In this document: one piece after another, positions 1-8,806 of the stretch
Position numbering within the stretch: position 1 is the first letter of the stretch
Layout: every line of letters starts with the position of its first letter
NCBI RefSeq assembly: GCF_017875735.1
Contig: NZ_JAGGMZ010000001.1
Span: forward strand, 2,046,001-2,110,000
Source: Arthrobacter sp. CAN_C5
Lineage (GTDB): Bacteria; Actinomycetota; Actinomycetes; Actinomycetales; Micrococcaceae
Direction of reading: 5' to 3'
Length of the DNA stretch: 64,000 nt
Position numbers and translations under genes: made by a program
The notes under the pieces: model-generated
Databases searched by the model: none
What the model was told of the DNA's origin: nothing
The model's input: only the letters and a program-made list of their open reading frames with translations

Positions 1-2544
1 CGACTGTACTCGGGCTCGGACGGAATCGTAGAACTTCTCCAAGCCAGCGCGTTCCCTCTCGAAAGCCGAGTTCTCATCGAGTTGGTTCAGGATGTTCTGC
101 ATCGCCACGGACACGGGGTTGTGCTCGGTAAAGTTGGAGTCCTTGAACATGGCGTCAAAGACGGGCTTGGTGACCAAGTGCTGAGCGAGCATCTCGACTG
201 CCTGCGCTTGGTCGATGTCCGGGTTCAGGTTCGCTTGCAGGCCTTGAATGAAGTCATCAAAGGCTTCTCGATGTTCTGAGTTCGCTTCGTTCAGGAGGTT
301 GTTGATGAGGGCGATATGCTTGCCGGCGATGTCCGCGATATCCTTGGACCAGTCTTCCCAGTACATACGATTGCCGCACTTGTCCACGATCTTCGCGTAG
401 ACGGCGTCCTTCCACTCATTCACCGGGAACAACAGCTCGGGCTGCTCATAGACGGACTGGCTCTCGCCACTTTCGCGCTCGCCGCCTGCGTCACCGGAGG
501 AATATCCACTTTGGGAGTTCGCGCCAACGTTGGTTTTGGCCTTCTTCTTCGGTGCCAGGTCGACAGTCTCGACGAGAATAGATTCGGGTGCTTTGGCGTT
601 GAGCTCGATCTGGTTGATTGCGGCGTCCATCCGCTCATCGTGGGCGCGCAGAGCTTGCAGGACCTGCCAGACCACCTTGTACCGGTCGTTATCCCGAAGC
701 GCCTCGGATGTGGACATACCGTCGGGGATGGCGATCGGCAGGACGATGTACCCGAACTGCTTGCCCTCGGCGATGCGCATCACGCGACCGACGGCCTGGA
801 TGACGTCAACCATTGAGTTTCGAGGGTTGAGGAACAGGACAGCGTCCAGGGAAGGGACGTCGATGCCTTCGGTGAGGCAGCGGGCGTTGGTGAGGATCCG
901 ACACTTCGGGTGATCGGTATCGAGCTCCTCCTTGAGCCAGTCCAGGCGCTCGGCGCGGGTAATGGCGTTGAAGCCACCGTCTACGTGTTTCACTTCGACG
1001 CTCAGGTCGTCTGTGACATCGTCGTTGTCGAGATTGGTCAGATGCACACGAACTAAGTCCCCAAACTCAGACTCGACGAGCTTGGAGGACTTAATGTCCC
1101 GATTGAAGGCGACCGCTCGGCGCATGGGAGCAGTGTCGTTGCCGAAGGACGCTTCATGCAGGCCGGAGCGGCGTTTGGCAAGCCCGTTCCAGCAGCCGAT
1201 GAGTTTCGCGACGTCGTCGATCTGCAATTCCATGTTGGAGTCCGCGAGCTGGTCTTGAAAGCTCGACACGACCTGGCTTTGCTCTACCCCCAAGACTAGG
1301 ACTTTGTAGTCGGTCAGAAGCTTCTTAGTGACTGCTTCGCCGAAGCCGATGCGGTAAAACACCGGCCCGTACATGCTCTCGTCGTCCATGGAGCACAGGA
1401 TTGCGTCGCGCTCAAGTGCTTTGTTCTTTGTGTCGTCGTTGAACAGGCGGGGTGTGGCTGTCATGTACAAGCGCTTCACGCCGGAAACGATGTCATTGCG
1501 GTGCACCTTCACAAAGTGGGATTCCGCAGTGCCGGCCAAGGTGGCACCGGTTGTCCGGTGAGCCTCGTCGCAGATGATCAGATCAAAGTCTGGAAGCCCG
1601 GCCTTCTGCGCCTGGGATACCGCTTCGATGGACTGGTAGGTGGAGAACACCACCGTCATGCCCTCATCAAGCTCGCGAGAGCCCATCGCGTCAAGCAGCG
1701 TGGTCCCATCCGTGGTGGCTGGGATCTGCAGGTCGTGGAGAGCGACGTCGGTAAAGTCTGAGTTTTTCTGCCGCCCGACCTTCGTATCAGAGCACACTGC
1801 ATAGGCGTGCAGGACCTGCGTCGTCTCATCCGACCATTCCTTAAGCGTCTGAGACATCAACGCAAGTGAGGGGACAAGGAACAGGATCCGGGCGTGGCCC
1901 TCCTGCTCAGCAAAACGCTCTGCGACCTTCAGCGCGGTGAAGGTCTTGCCGGTACCGCAGGCCATAATGAGCTTGCCGCGATGGTTAGTCTCAAAACCCT
2001 TCATCGCAGCGTTCACCGCCTCGTGCTGGTGCGTCCGCAATTGCTTCTTCTCGTGTAGACGCGGTGCCGTTGCCGGGTCGGTCAGCTCGTAGGTTGCCCA
2101 GTCGATGTTGGAGTTCCGGAAATCGGTCAGACCAATGCGCTGTACCGGAACATGCTGGTTCTCCAGCATCTCTTCCGCGTTGGGCGACCATTCCCTACCC
2201 GTCGTATCTACGATGAGGCGGTGCGTGAAGGGTGGCTTGCCGGAAACGGAAATGAACGAATCGATGTCCGACTTCTGGATACGGTGGCCCTCGGCGTAAA
2301 ACTTGCACTGGATGGCGGTGAAACCACCATCTTGGCGCTCCGCCACCAGGTCGATTCCGTTGTCCTTCTTCCCGGCCCGATCCGGCCAGTCTCGCCACAA
2401 CCACACGTTGCGGTACTGCGGTGCCTGAACCCCGTCATTATCCAGATACTGCCCTACCAGCTGTTCGAAGTAGTTGCCTTTCATCCGCTCTGAATCCGCT
2501 AGATCGCGGTATGAATCAAGCAGAGAATCGAACGTGGTAGCCAC
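1..2544 (-). CDS. Type ISP-like restriction-modification enzyme (nuclease-helicase part), C-terminus outside window
   Basis: 848 codons are open from a GTG at 2544 to the window edge. The GTG follows a G-rich Shine-Dalgarno stretch (TGGGGG). Residues about 20-150 resemble an Mrr/PD-(D/E)xK nuclease: D65, then Q79-x-K81. A superfamily 2 motor follows: Walker A CGTGKT at 196-201, DEAH at 326-329, a TATPR-type motif III, and QAVGRVMR near 583-590. In type ISP enzymes (LlaBIII/LlaGI family) this arrangement continues into a coupler, an N6-adenine methyltransferase and a target-recognition domain, which would lie left of base 1. One polypeptide would then methylate one strand and translocate and cut unmodified DNA. 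GC is clearly below the rest of the window, which suggests acquisition. The alternative is an Mrr-helicase fusion without a methylase. Confidence 0.85.
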   Translation of the reverse strand, partial: MATTFDSLLDSYRDLADSERMKGNYFEQLVGQYLDNDGVQAPQYRNVWLWRDWPDRAGKKDNGIDLVAERQDGGFTAIQCKFYAEGHRIQKSDIDSFISVSGKPPFTHRLIVDTTGREWSPNAEEMLENQHVPVQRIGLTDFRNSNIDWATYELTDPATAPRLHEKKQLRTHQHEAVNAAMKGFETNHRGKLIMACGTGKTFTALKVAERFAEQEGHARILFLVPSLALMSQTLKEWSDETTQVLHAYAVCSDTKVGRQKNSDFTDVALHDLQIPATTDGTTLLDAMGSRELDEGMTVVFSTYQSIEAVSQAQKAGLPDFDLIICDEAHRTTGATLAGTAESHFVKVHRNDIVSGVKRLYMTATPRLFNDDTKNKALERDAILCSMDDESMYGPVFYRIGFGEAVTKKLLTDYKVLVLGVEQSQVVSSFQDQLADSNMELQIDDVAKLIGCWNGLAKRRSGLHEASFGNDTAPMRRAVAFNRDIKSSKLVESEFGDLVRVHLTNLDNDDVTDDLSVEVKHVDGGFNAITRAERLDWLKEELDTDHPKCRILTNARCLTEGIDVPSLDAVLFLNPRNSMVDVIQAVGRVMRIAEGKQFGYIVLPIAIPDGMSTSEALRDNDRYKVVWQVLQALRAHDERMDAAINQIELNAKAPESILVETVDLAPKKKAKTNVGANSQSGYSSGDAGGERESGESQSVYEQPELLFPVNEWKDAVYAKIVDKCGNRMYWEDWSKDIADIAGKHIALINNLLNEANSEHREAFDDFIQGLQANLNPDIDQAQAVEMLAQHLVTKPVFDAMFKDSNFTEHNPVSVAMQNILNQLDENSAFERERAGLEKFYDSVRARVQS

Positions 2545-2697
2545 GGTGCCCCCAGAGAATAGACATCAGATCATGCTGGATGAGACTCCGATCCAGCTAT
2601 TCGATCATATGTCCCAGACCGCCTTCAGCGTGGTAACCAGAAAGACGCGTGACTTACACCAATCCGGAGATCTCCGAAGCTGCGGGAAGCGGCGAGA

Positions 2698-2943
2698 TCA
2701 CCACCAGCGAAACCCGCAAGAGCGGTTCTGGCACTTCCATCTGGCAGATTTCCGCTCAAGTAGTCCAGTCCGGAGGCTGATCTGTTCCAGCATCTCCACG
2801 CAGCAGCCTGCGAAGACCGTGTTGGGCATCGTTTCTTGGACGTCAGGGAAGTATTCGCCGTACGCGATTTTCCAGGCCTCAGTCCCACACCGTAGACATG
2901 GGGGTAGCCTCGGCTCACGTGAGCTACCAACGAGATTAATCAT
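2698..2943 (-). CDS. Small zinc-ribbon protein, function unknown
   Basis: An 81-residue ORF lies upstream of, and in the same direction as, the restriction-modification gene, 153 bp away. It has one paired-cysteine arrangement, CLRCG near residue 17 and CQNRSCG near residue 71, typical of a zinc ribbon. An acidic, hydrophobic stretch lies between the pairs, and the C-terminus is aromatic (RWW). I see no good Shine-Dalgarno sequence, only GAGGCAG about 15 bases upstream. Codon use matches the lower-GC island. It could be a regulator or accessory factor of the restriction system, or a remnant of a mobile element. I do not recognise the family. Confidence 0.45.
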   Translation of the reverse strand: MINLVGSSREPRLPPCLRCGTEAWKIAYGEYFPDVQETMPNTVFAGCCVEMLEQISLRTGLLERKSARWKCQNRSCGFRWW

Positions 2944-2952
2944 GAGGAAACG

Positions 2953-2986
2953 GTACTGCCTCGGGTCGATACCAGTACTGCCTCGG
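2953..2986. repeat. Pair of 12-bp direct repeats upstream of the zinc-ribbon ORF
   Basis: GTACTGCCTCGG occurs at 2953-2964 and again at 2975-2986, 22 bp apart, about two helical turns. The pair ends 10 bp before the start codon of the leftward zinc-ribbon ORF. That position would suit an operator for the restriction cassette. No promoter element could be assigned with confidence. Confidence 0.5.
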
Positions 2987-3768
2987 AATAGCTAAATATT
3001 CTTGTAAGCCGAACTTGGCGCTTGTGCCATCTGCGAAGCTGTTCCGCAGGGGACCGAAGCTTCGGAAGACCGCGAGACTTCTGAATAGACCAGCGTCTCT
3101 CAGTTCTCCCGGCTGCGGGGCGCTTTTGTATCAAAATCCAGATTTAAAAGAATAGTCCCGTTAACCCTGCCGTCACCGACGACACGCCGGCTGTTAGCGA
3201 AACGAAAGTATTTTGCCTGTGCGCAAGTACTCCACAGAGGTGTGGATTATGGCCGGAGATCAGCGGATTTCCGCGGATCTATCCCTGTCCGATTGTGCAT
3301 TACCTGTGGACGAACCGGCCGATGAATGACAAACATGTAATACATCTTCCCCGGTCCGTATCCATGGGTTTGCTCGCGAGGTAGAATTTACATATCGAGG
3401 CAAAAACGGCTCGATACACCAGAAGCGCCACCGGTGAGACGGCGGCGCTTCTGATTGAAAACACCATAGGGAAGACCAAGAAAGATCGCAGTCTATGAGT
3501 GGTTCCTTCTTCTTTCACGAAGTTCCACTAGCTTATGAGTGCTGGGTTCGGTAGTCAATTATGACCGCCGCGTGGCTACGATCTGGATTTTCCCCCGATT
3601 CAAGAAGGGGGGTGCGTTATGCCTTCACGGGTTGTACGCATTCGTATCAAGCGGACCATCAGGATCCGCCCTGTACTGCGCTGATTTAGCGCACAGTCGT
3701 CAGGGTCCCGCCAGCGGTGCACTCGCCACTCGCGTGGCCACTCTACTGAATTTGCTAGGAGCTTTGAA
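2987..3768. other. Gene-poor, lower-GC stretch with several hairpins
   Basis: No convincing gene was found; short open frames here lack ribosome-binding sites and family features. Visible structures are a 12-bp palindrome CCGAAGCTTCGG (3054-3065) and an inverted repeat TCCACA-gagg-TGTGGA (3231-3246). A 6-bp stem hairpin ATCGAG/CTCGAT lies at 3394-3415. Directly after it is a perfect 9-bp stem AGAAGCGCC/GGCGCTTCT with a 14-base loop (3421-3452). Neither strand has a U-tract after the last stem. The adjacent pair at 3394-3452 could belong to a structured RNA or to a factor-dependent terminator. Confidence 0.4.
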
Positions 3769-3903
3769 ATGGCCAACACCAAACAAACCAGTTCAAAAGT
3801 CGCCAGAATCGCAAGCAAGATCTTGCGCGATGGACGCACCAGCAAGGCCTCGAAGTCTGCAGCAGCAAGCGCGTTAGCGCAGGCTCGCAAACGCACACGT
3901 TAG
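3769..3903 (+). CDS. 44-residue basic small protein
   Basis: ATG at 3769 follows a strong AGGAG (3757-3761) at 7-base spacing, and the frame ends at TAG 3901-3903. The product is very basic and rich in Lys, Arg, Ser and Ala, with a central GRTSKASKSAAASALAQ segment and an RKRTR tail. It has no cysteine or membrane segment. A perfect hairpin terminator starts 8 bases after the stop, so this is a tidy transcription unit. Similar Ser/Lys/Ala-rich short proteins (TSKxxSKxLR...SKxAKSAAxSALxQ) occur in other bacteria, as far as I recall, without assigned function. Composition would suit nucleic-acid binding, but that is inference. Confidence 0.75.
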   Translation: MANTKQTSSKVARIASKILRDGRTSKASKSAAASALAQARKRTR

Positions 3904-3910
3904 AAATGAT

Positions 3911-3940
3911 GGCCCCTACCCTCGAAAGAGGGTGGGGGCC
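3911..3940. terminator. Strong hairpin terminator, shared by convergent genes
   Basis: GGCCCCTACCCTC pairs with GAGGGTGGGGGCC across a GAAA tetraloop: 13 bp with one T-G wobble. TTGTCATT follows on the plus strand. It sits between the 44-residue gene and the leftward 88-residue gene. Confidence 0.85.
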
Positions 3941-3943
3941 TTG

Positions 3944-4210
3944 TCATTCGTCTTTAGAATTATCCAGCTCTACTGCACCGAAGGCACGCAAGGTCACTAC
4001 GGAATCCGCCAACTTTGATTGGACAAGATCCGTGATCGGGTCAATGAAAATCAGGCCCAGCGCGGCTTCTGCATCATTCGAAAGTGAAAGCTGAGCATCA
4101 GGTCCCGCATCCCCGTCATTGTCGAAGACCGGGCGAGATAGAGCCGCCTGTCTTAACGACAGCTCGGGTACCTCGATATCCACTGTGATCCGCATGCGAT
4201 ATTTGCTCAT
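3944..4210 (-). CDS. Acidic 88-residue protein, unknown
   Basis: The ORF begins MSKYRMRITVDIEVPELSLR and ends with an acidic tail (NSKDE). It is rich in Asp, Glu, Leu and Ala. The N-terminus alternates hydrophobic and charged residues like a beta strand, and no catalytic motif, cysteine pair or membrane segment is visible. It converges on the hairpin at 3911-3940 and diverges from the gene at 4262, with 51 bp between starts. The Shine-Dalgarno sequence is weak. Support is the codon pattern and placement rather than homology; I do not recognise it. Confidence 0.5.
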   Translation of the reverse strand: MSKYRMRITVDIEVPELSLRQAALSRPVFDNDGDAGPDAQLSLSNDAEAALGLIFIDPITDLVQSKLADSVVTLRAFGAVELDNSKDE

Positions 4211-4261
4211 TGGGTTAGCTTACTAAACCGTCGCTCAAACACAGCTTGATAGCGTCTAAAT

Positions 4262-4696
4262 ATGGAACCCTGGCAGATCGCGGTAATTACAACAGCTACA
4301 GGCGGCGCTTTTGCCCTCTTGGGTGGCTGGCTAGGTACCCGCTGGGGCAAGAAGACGGAGCATGAGCAGTGGCTACGTAACGAAAAACGACAGCAGTACT
4401 GGCACCTGTATCAAGAACTAGCACACTTAAGCGAAAGCCTTCCGCGAAGGTCTAGGGGTGTACCGATCGAAAGTCTGCTTGAAGTGAAGGCAACCACGGA
4501 ACGGCTAAAGAAAAATCAATCAACTCTCTTCCTGCCTACCCAGATCACAGCAGAGGTAGGCGAAGTATTACGGAGGACGAATGCCTACATAGATGACTGG
4601 ACCGCTCAGAAGCCCAACGAAGCCAATATCATGCCCGTTGATGAGCGCATCCAAAACATACTGAACCTCATGAGGAAAGACCTGAGGATTGACTGA
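4262..4696 (+). CDS. Single-pass membrane-anchored protein, unknown
   Basis: 144 residues. One N-terminal membrane helix (about residues 5-27, glycine-rich) is followed by GTRWGKK, a positive-inside signature. A charged, largely helical cytoplasmic region follows, with an EKRQQYWHLYQELAHLSE segment that may form a coiled coil. A strong hairpin follows the stop by 14 bp. Codon use matches the lower-GC left end, so it belongs with the accessory stretch. Such short anchored helical proteins are common in mobile regions; nothing here gives a function. Confidence 0.6.
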   Translation: MEPWQIAVITTATGGAFALLGGWLGTRWGKKTEHEQWLRNEKRQQYWHLYQELAHLSESLPRRSRGVPIESLLEVKATTERLKKNQSTLFLPTQITAEVGEVLRRTNAYIDDWTAQKPNEANIMPVDERIQNILNLMRKDLRID

Positions 4697-4710
4697 AGCG
4701 CTTAACCTCA

Positions 4711-4740
4711 GCGCCCTACGTAATCTTCTACGCAGGGCGC
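4711..4740. terminator. Hairpin terminator after the 144-residue gene
   Basis: GCGCCCT pairs with AGGGCGC, then after one mismatch CGTA pairs with TACG. A T-rich run TCTTGTGTGT follows on the plus strand. It separates the accessory stretch from the MBL-fold gene. Confidence 0.75.
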
Positions 4741-4761
4741 TCTTGTGTGTAGGCTGACCGC

Positions 4762-5406
4762 ATGCTGATAGCCGATCTTTCTGTGGTAACCATTCGCTAC
4801 ATTTCAACGGGTGAGATGGATAACAACGTGTACCTGCTGACCTCGAAGGCGACCGGCGTCCAGGTGCTGATCGACGCTGCTGACGACGCCGCCGCCATCG
4901 GCCAGCTGCTGCAGGATGGCGCCGCCGACAGCACCGCCGAGACCAAGCTGGCGCTGATCATCACCACCCACTCGCACTGGGATCATGTGCGGGCGCTGGC
5001 CGACGTCGTCGGGAAGACGAAGGCGCGGACCGCCGCCGGAAGGGAGGACACTTCGGATATCGCTGTACCCACCGACGTTTCCCTCGATCACGGGGACATC
5101 GGCAACTTCGATGGTTTCGACCTCGAGGCGATCAAGCTGCGCGGGCACACGCCGGGCAGCGTGGCGTTGCTGTATCGCGATCCGCACGGTCCGGCGCACC
5201 TGTTCACCGGGGACTCGCTGTTTCCCGGTGGCGTGGGAAACACCCAGGGTGACGCGGGCCGGTTCGAGTCGCTGCTGAACGACGTGTCGGAGCGGGTCTT
5301 CGACTACCTGCCGGACGACACCATCGTGCACCCGGGCCATGGCAAGGGCACCACGCTAGGGGCCGAACGGCCCCATCTCGACGAATGGCGGGCTCGCGGC
5401 TGGTAG
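4762..5406 (+). CDS. MBL-fold metallo-hydrolase (glyoxalase II-like)
   Basis: 214 residues with the full metallo-beta-lactamase ligand set: HSHWDH near 70-75, GHTPGS near 129, TGDSLFPGGVGNT near 150, and a late HPGHG. This order is typical of hydroxyacylglutathione-hydrolase-like enzymes that bind two metal ions and hydrolyse thioesters or related esters. The substrate cannot be read from the sequence. Actinobacteria often use mycothiol rather than glutathione, so a mycothiol-linked substrate is possible. A later Met (GEMDNNVYLL) marks where most family members begin, so the start may be about 18 codons too early. It is convergent with the methyltransferase at 5422. Confidence 0.88.
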   Translation: MLIADLSVVTIRYISTGEMDNNVYLLTSKATGVQVLIDAADDAAAIGQLLQDGAADSTAETKLALIITTHSHWDHVRALADVVGKTKARTAAGREDTSDIAVPTDVSLDHGDIGNFDGFDLEAIKLRGHTPGSVALLYRDPHGPAHLFTGDSLFPGGVGNTQGDAGRFESLLNDVSERVFDYLPDDTIVHPGHGKGTTLGAERPHLDEWRARGW

Positions 5407-5421
5407 CCGCGGCCGACCAGC

Positions 5422-6207
5422 CTAGTTTTCGTCGTTCTTGACGCCGACGGCGAAGATCCGCCGGAACCCGAAGACCGTGCCCCATGGTTCCTTGGGGTAG
5501 GCGCCGCGCAGCAGATCGGTGTACTGGTCGACAAAGGCCGCGGCGTCGTCGATGGAGAGCGCGTCCAGCACTGGGCGCAATCCGGTGCCCTTGAGCCATC
5601 GCAGGACCGGATCTGGTCCGGCGAGCACATGCTGGTAGGTGGTCTCCCAGACGTCGGCGGTCATCCCTGCGTCGCTGAGCATCCGCAGGTACTCATCCGG
5701 TTCCGACACGACGTCGGTATGCCTCAGCACTCCCCCGAGCTTGTTCCGCCAGGCGTTCGATCCGACCAGCTCCCGCATCAGGGTGTGCGCCGGGGACCCG
5801 AAGTTGCCGGGAACCTGCAGGGTCAGCCACCCGCCGGGGCGAAGGGCACGCGCCCACTTCTGCACCAGCCCGGCCTGGCCGGGCACCCACTGCAGGACGG
5901 CGTTGGTCACGACGACGTCGACGTCGCCTGCTGGTGAGAAGTCCCGGACATCTCCGGTCTCGAACCGCAGGTTAGCCGGCAGACCGGACTGTTCCTTGGC
6001 GCGCTGTACCATGTCGACCGATGAGTCGATGCCCAACACCGCGGCGTGGGGCCAGCGGTCGGCCAGCAGGCGGGTCAGATCCCCCGGCCCGCACCCCAGG
6101 TCGATGACGACCTGCGGATCGGCGGCGTTGATCCGACCGACCAGGTCGACGAACGGCCGGCCACGGTGGTCGGAGAACAGTGAGTACTGTGTGGGATCCC
6201 AGCGCAT
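5422..6207 (-). CDS. tam: Trans-aconitate 2-methyltransferase-like SAM methyltransferase
   Basis: The ATG at 6207 gives 261 residues starting MRWDPTQYSLFSDHRGRPF, the characteristic Tam N-terminus. The frame stays open further upstream, but those codons resemble no family member. SAM-binding motif I is VIDLGCGPGDLTRLLA near residues 34-49, followed by LGID and DVRDF acidic motifs and NAVLQWV. Tam methylates trans-aconitate, an inhibitor of aconitase, and that role is taken from the family. It is divergent from the helicase, with 76 bp between starts. Confidence 0.85.
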   Translation of the reverse strand: MRWDPTQYSLFSDHRGRPFVDLVGRINAADPQVVIDLGCGPGDLTRLLADRWPHAAVLGIDSSVDMVQRAKEQSGLPANLRFETGDVRDFSPAGDVDVVVTNAVLQWVPGQAGLVQKWARALRPGGWLTLQVPGNFGSPAHTLMRELVGSNAWRNKLGGVLRHTDVVSEPDEYLRMLSDAGMTADVWETTYQHVLAGPDPVLRWLKGTGLRPVLDALSIDDAAAFVDQYTDLLRGAYPKEPWGTVFGFRRIFAVGVKNDEN

Positions 6208-6283
6208 GCTTCCAGCGTATCGGGCAGCCCGCACGAGCCAGCCAGTGCCCCCGGTAGGGCGGCAACGGATAGGCTGGAGTCCT

Positions 6284-8806
6284 ATGAGAATCCAGGAACA
6301 CCTCCCCGCAGGCACGGACCAGGCCGACGATGTCTACAGCGCGTTCCTCGCGTGGACAACCAGCGAGGGAATGAACCTGTACCCGGCGCAGGACGAGGCG
6401 GTGCTTGAGCTGGTCTCGGGCAACAACGTGATCCTCGCGACGCCCACCGGCTCCGGGAAGTCGCTGGTCGCTGTGGCCGCCCACTTCGACGCCATCGCCC
6501 GCGGCAAGCGTAGTTACTACACGGCGCCGATCAAGGCGCTCGTGTCCGAGAAGTTCTTCGCCCTCTGCGAGACGTTCGGCGCCGAGAACGTCGGCATGAT
6601 CACCGGCGACTCGGGAGTGAACCAGGACGCCCCCATCATCTGCTGCACGGCCGAGATCCTGGCGAATATTGCCCTCCGTGAGGGTGCACAGGCCGACGTC
6701 GGCACAGTCATCATGGACGAGTTCCACTTCTACTCCGACCCGCAGCGCGGCTGGGCCTGGCAGGTCCCGCTGCTGGAGCTGCCGCAGGCCCAGTTCCTGC
6801 TGATGTCGGCGACACTCGGTGACATGACCCGCTTCGAGGAGGCGCTGACGGAGCTCACCGGCCGCGCCAGCACCACCATCAGTAGCGCCGAACGCCCCAT
6901 TCCCCTGCACTTCTACTACGTCGAGACGACCGTCCAGGAGTCCTTGGAGGAGCTACTCAGTACCCGGCAGGCGCCGGTGTACGTGGTGCATTTCAGCCAG
7001 GCGGAGGCCATCGAGCGGGCGCAGAACCTGATGAGCGTCAACGTCTGCTCCCGGGAGGAGAAGGACAGGATCGCCGATCTGATCGCCACGTTCCGGTTCT
7101 CCTCCGGCTTCGGAAAGACGCTGAACCGGCTCGTCCGGCACGGTATCGGCGTCCACCACGCCGGCATGCTTCCCAAGTACCGCCGGTTGGTCGAGCAGCT
7201 GGCGCAGGCCGGGCTGCTGAAGGTCATCTGCGGAACCGACACGCTGGGCGTGGGCATCAACGTCCCCATCCGCACCGTCCTGTTGACAGCGCTCAGCAAG
7301 TACGACGGCGTCCGCACCCGTTTGCTCAACGCCCGCGAGTTCCATCAGATCGCCGGCCGTGCCGGGCGGGCCGGGTATGACACGGCGGGAACCGTCGTCG
7401 TGCAGGCCCCCGACCACGTCGTTGAGAACACGCGGGCCATGGCCAAGGCCGTCGGCAAGTTTGGTGACGACCAGAAGAAGCTCCGCCAGGTGGTCCGGAA
7501 GAAGCCGCCCACCGGTTTCGTCTCGTGGGGCAAGCCCACCTACGAGCGGTTGGCCGCTGGCACGCCCGAACCGCTCACGTCGAGCTTCGCCGTCAGCCAT
7601 TCGATGCTCCTGAACCTGCTGGAACGTCCCGGCAACCCGTTCTCGGCGGCGCAGCGGTTGCTCAATGAAAACCATGAGACCCGCGCATCCCAGCTGCAGC
7701 TGACCCGCAAAGCCATCGGTATTTACCGGTCGCTGGTCACTGCCGGCATTGTTGAGCGGCTTCCCGAGCCCGATGCCGACGGACGCTCGATCCGTCTCAA
7801 GGTGCACCTACAGGCCAACTTCGCACTGAACCAGCCGCTGTCCCCGTTTGCGCTGGCCAGCCTGGAGCTGCTCGACCCCGAGAGTCCCACCTACGCGCTG
7901 GATGTGGTCTCGGTGATCGAGGCGACGCTGGAGAAGCCACGCCAGGTCCTCAACGCCCAGGAGAAGAAGGCCCGCGGCGAGGCGATCGGCGCCATGAAGG
8001 CCGACGGCATCGAGTATGACCAGCGGATGGCGCTCCTCGAGGAAGTCACCTACCCGCAGCCGATGGCGGAGCTGCTGTTCCAGGCGTTCGACGTCTACCG
8101 CAGCGGCGCTCCCTGGCTGGGCGACTTTGAGCTGACCCCGAAGTCGGTGGTCCGGGACATGTACGAGCGGGCTATGAACTTCGGCGAGTACATTGCCTTC
8201 TACTCACTGACCCGGTCCGAGGGCATCCTCCTGCGTTACCTCGCCGACTGCTACAAGGCACTGCGCCAAACTGTTCCCACCGAGGCCCTCCGGGAAGACC
8301 TCACCGACATCATCGAGTGGCTTGGCGAACTGATCCGCCAGGTCGACTCCAGCCTGCTCGAGGAGTGGGAGCTCTTGGCCGCCGGCGGACGACCCGACGG
8401 CGACACCACCGTTGATCTGCCGCCGGAACCCGACTCCGTAACCTCCAACGAGCGTGCCTTCCGGGTGATGGTCCGCAACGAGATGTTCCACCGGGTCAAG
8501 CTCTTTGCCGACGAGGACGACGTGGCGCTGGGTGCCCTCGACGGTGCCTCCGGGTGGGACACCGATCGGTGGACTGAAGCCCTCGATGGCTACTTCGGCG
8601 ACTACGAAGATATCGACGACGGCCCCGAGGCCCGCGGTCCAGCCCTGCTGATCATCGAGAAGGTGCCCGGCAGCTGGAAGGTCCGCCAGATCTTCAAGGA
8701 CCCGTTCGGCAACCACGACTGGGGCATCAATGCCGTCATCGATCTGGCGGCCTCCGACGAGGCCGGCGTCCCCGTGGTCACGGTGACCGGAGTCGGGGCG
8801 CCCTAG
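6284..8806 (+). CDS. Ski2/Mtr4-like DEAD/DEAH helicase of the DUF3516 type
   Basis: ATG 6284 follows GGAG at 4-base spacing and gives 840 residues. Walker A is ATPTGSGKS at 52-60, the Walker B variant is DEFH near 145, motif III is MSATLGDMT, and motif VI is QIAGRAGRAGYDT. The C-terminal half, with no other recognised enzyme motif, corresponds to what I recall as DUF3516 in actinobacterial helicases. The motor resembles RNA-exosome helicases of the Ski2 family, so RNA processing or surveillance is plausible but unproven. The stop is followed by an in-frame repeat containing two further TAG codons, described separately. Confidence 0.88.
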   Translation: MRIQEHLPAGTDQADDVYSAFLAWTTSEGMNLYPAQDEAVLELVSGNNVILATPTGSGKSLVAVAAHFDAIARGKRSYYTAPIKALVSEKFFALCETFGAENVGMITGDSGVNQDAPIICCTAEILANIALREGAQADVGTVIMDEFHFYSDPQRGWAWQVPLLELPQAQFLLMSATLGDMTRFEEALTELTGRASTTISSAERPIPLHFYYVETTVQESLEELLSTRQAPVYVVHFSQAEAIERAQNLMSVNVCSREEKDRIADLIATFRFSSGFGKTLNRLVRHGIGVHHAGMLPKYRRLVEQLAQAGLLKVICGTDTLGVGINVPIRTVLLTALSKYDGVRTRLLNAREFHQIAGRAGRAGYDTAGTVVVQAPDHVVENTRAMAKAVGKFGDDQKKLRQVVRKKPPTGFVSWGKPTYERLAAGTPEPLTSSFAVSHSMLLNLLERPGNPFSAAQRLLNENHETRASQLQLTRKAIGIYRSLVTAGIVERLPEPDADGRSIRLKVHLQANFALNQPLSPFALASLELLDPESPTYALDVVSVIEATLEKPRQVLNAQEKKARGEAIGAMKADGIEYDQRMALLEEVTYPQPMAELLFQAFDVYRSGAPWLGDFELTPKSVVRDMYERAMNFGEYIAFYSLTRSEGILLRYLADCYKALRQTVPTEALREDLTDIIEWLGELIRQVDSSLLEEWELLAAGGRPDGDTTVDLPPEPDSVTSNERAFRVMVRNEMFHRVKLFADEDDVALGALDGASGWDTDRWTEALDGYFGDYEDIDDGPEARGPALLIIEKVPGSWKVRQIFKDPFGNHDWGINAVIDLAASDEAGVPVVTVTGVGAP

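Noticed and set aside
82-2493. Plus-strand frames across the left end
   Set aside because: They lie opposite the 848-codon restriction gene and lack ribosome-binding sites; the minus-strand product has continuous motifs.
2940-3134. 64-codon minus-strand frame
   Set aside because: No family features, no ribosome-binding site, and it overlaps the zinc-ribbon ORF start.
3300-3518. 72-codon minus-strand frame
   Set aside because: It runs through the 3421-3452 hairpin and shows no protein features.
3600-3896. 98-codon frame opposite the 44-residue gene
   Set aside because: The plus-strand small gene has a strong ribosome-binding site and terminator.
5639-6283. N-terminal extension of the helicase frame
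   Set aside because: It lies opposite the methyltransferase and has no similarity to helicases; ATG 6284 has its own ribosome-binding site.
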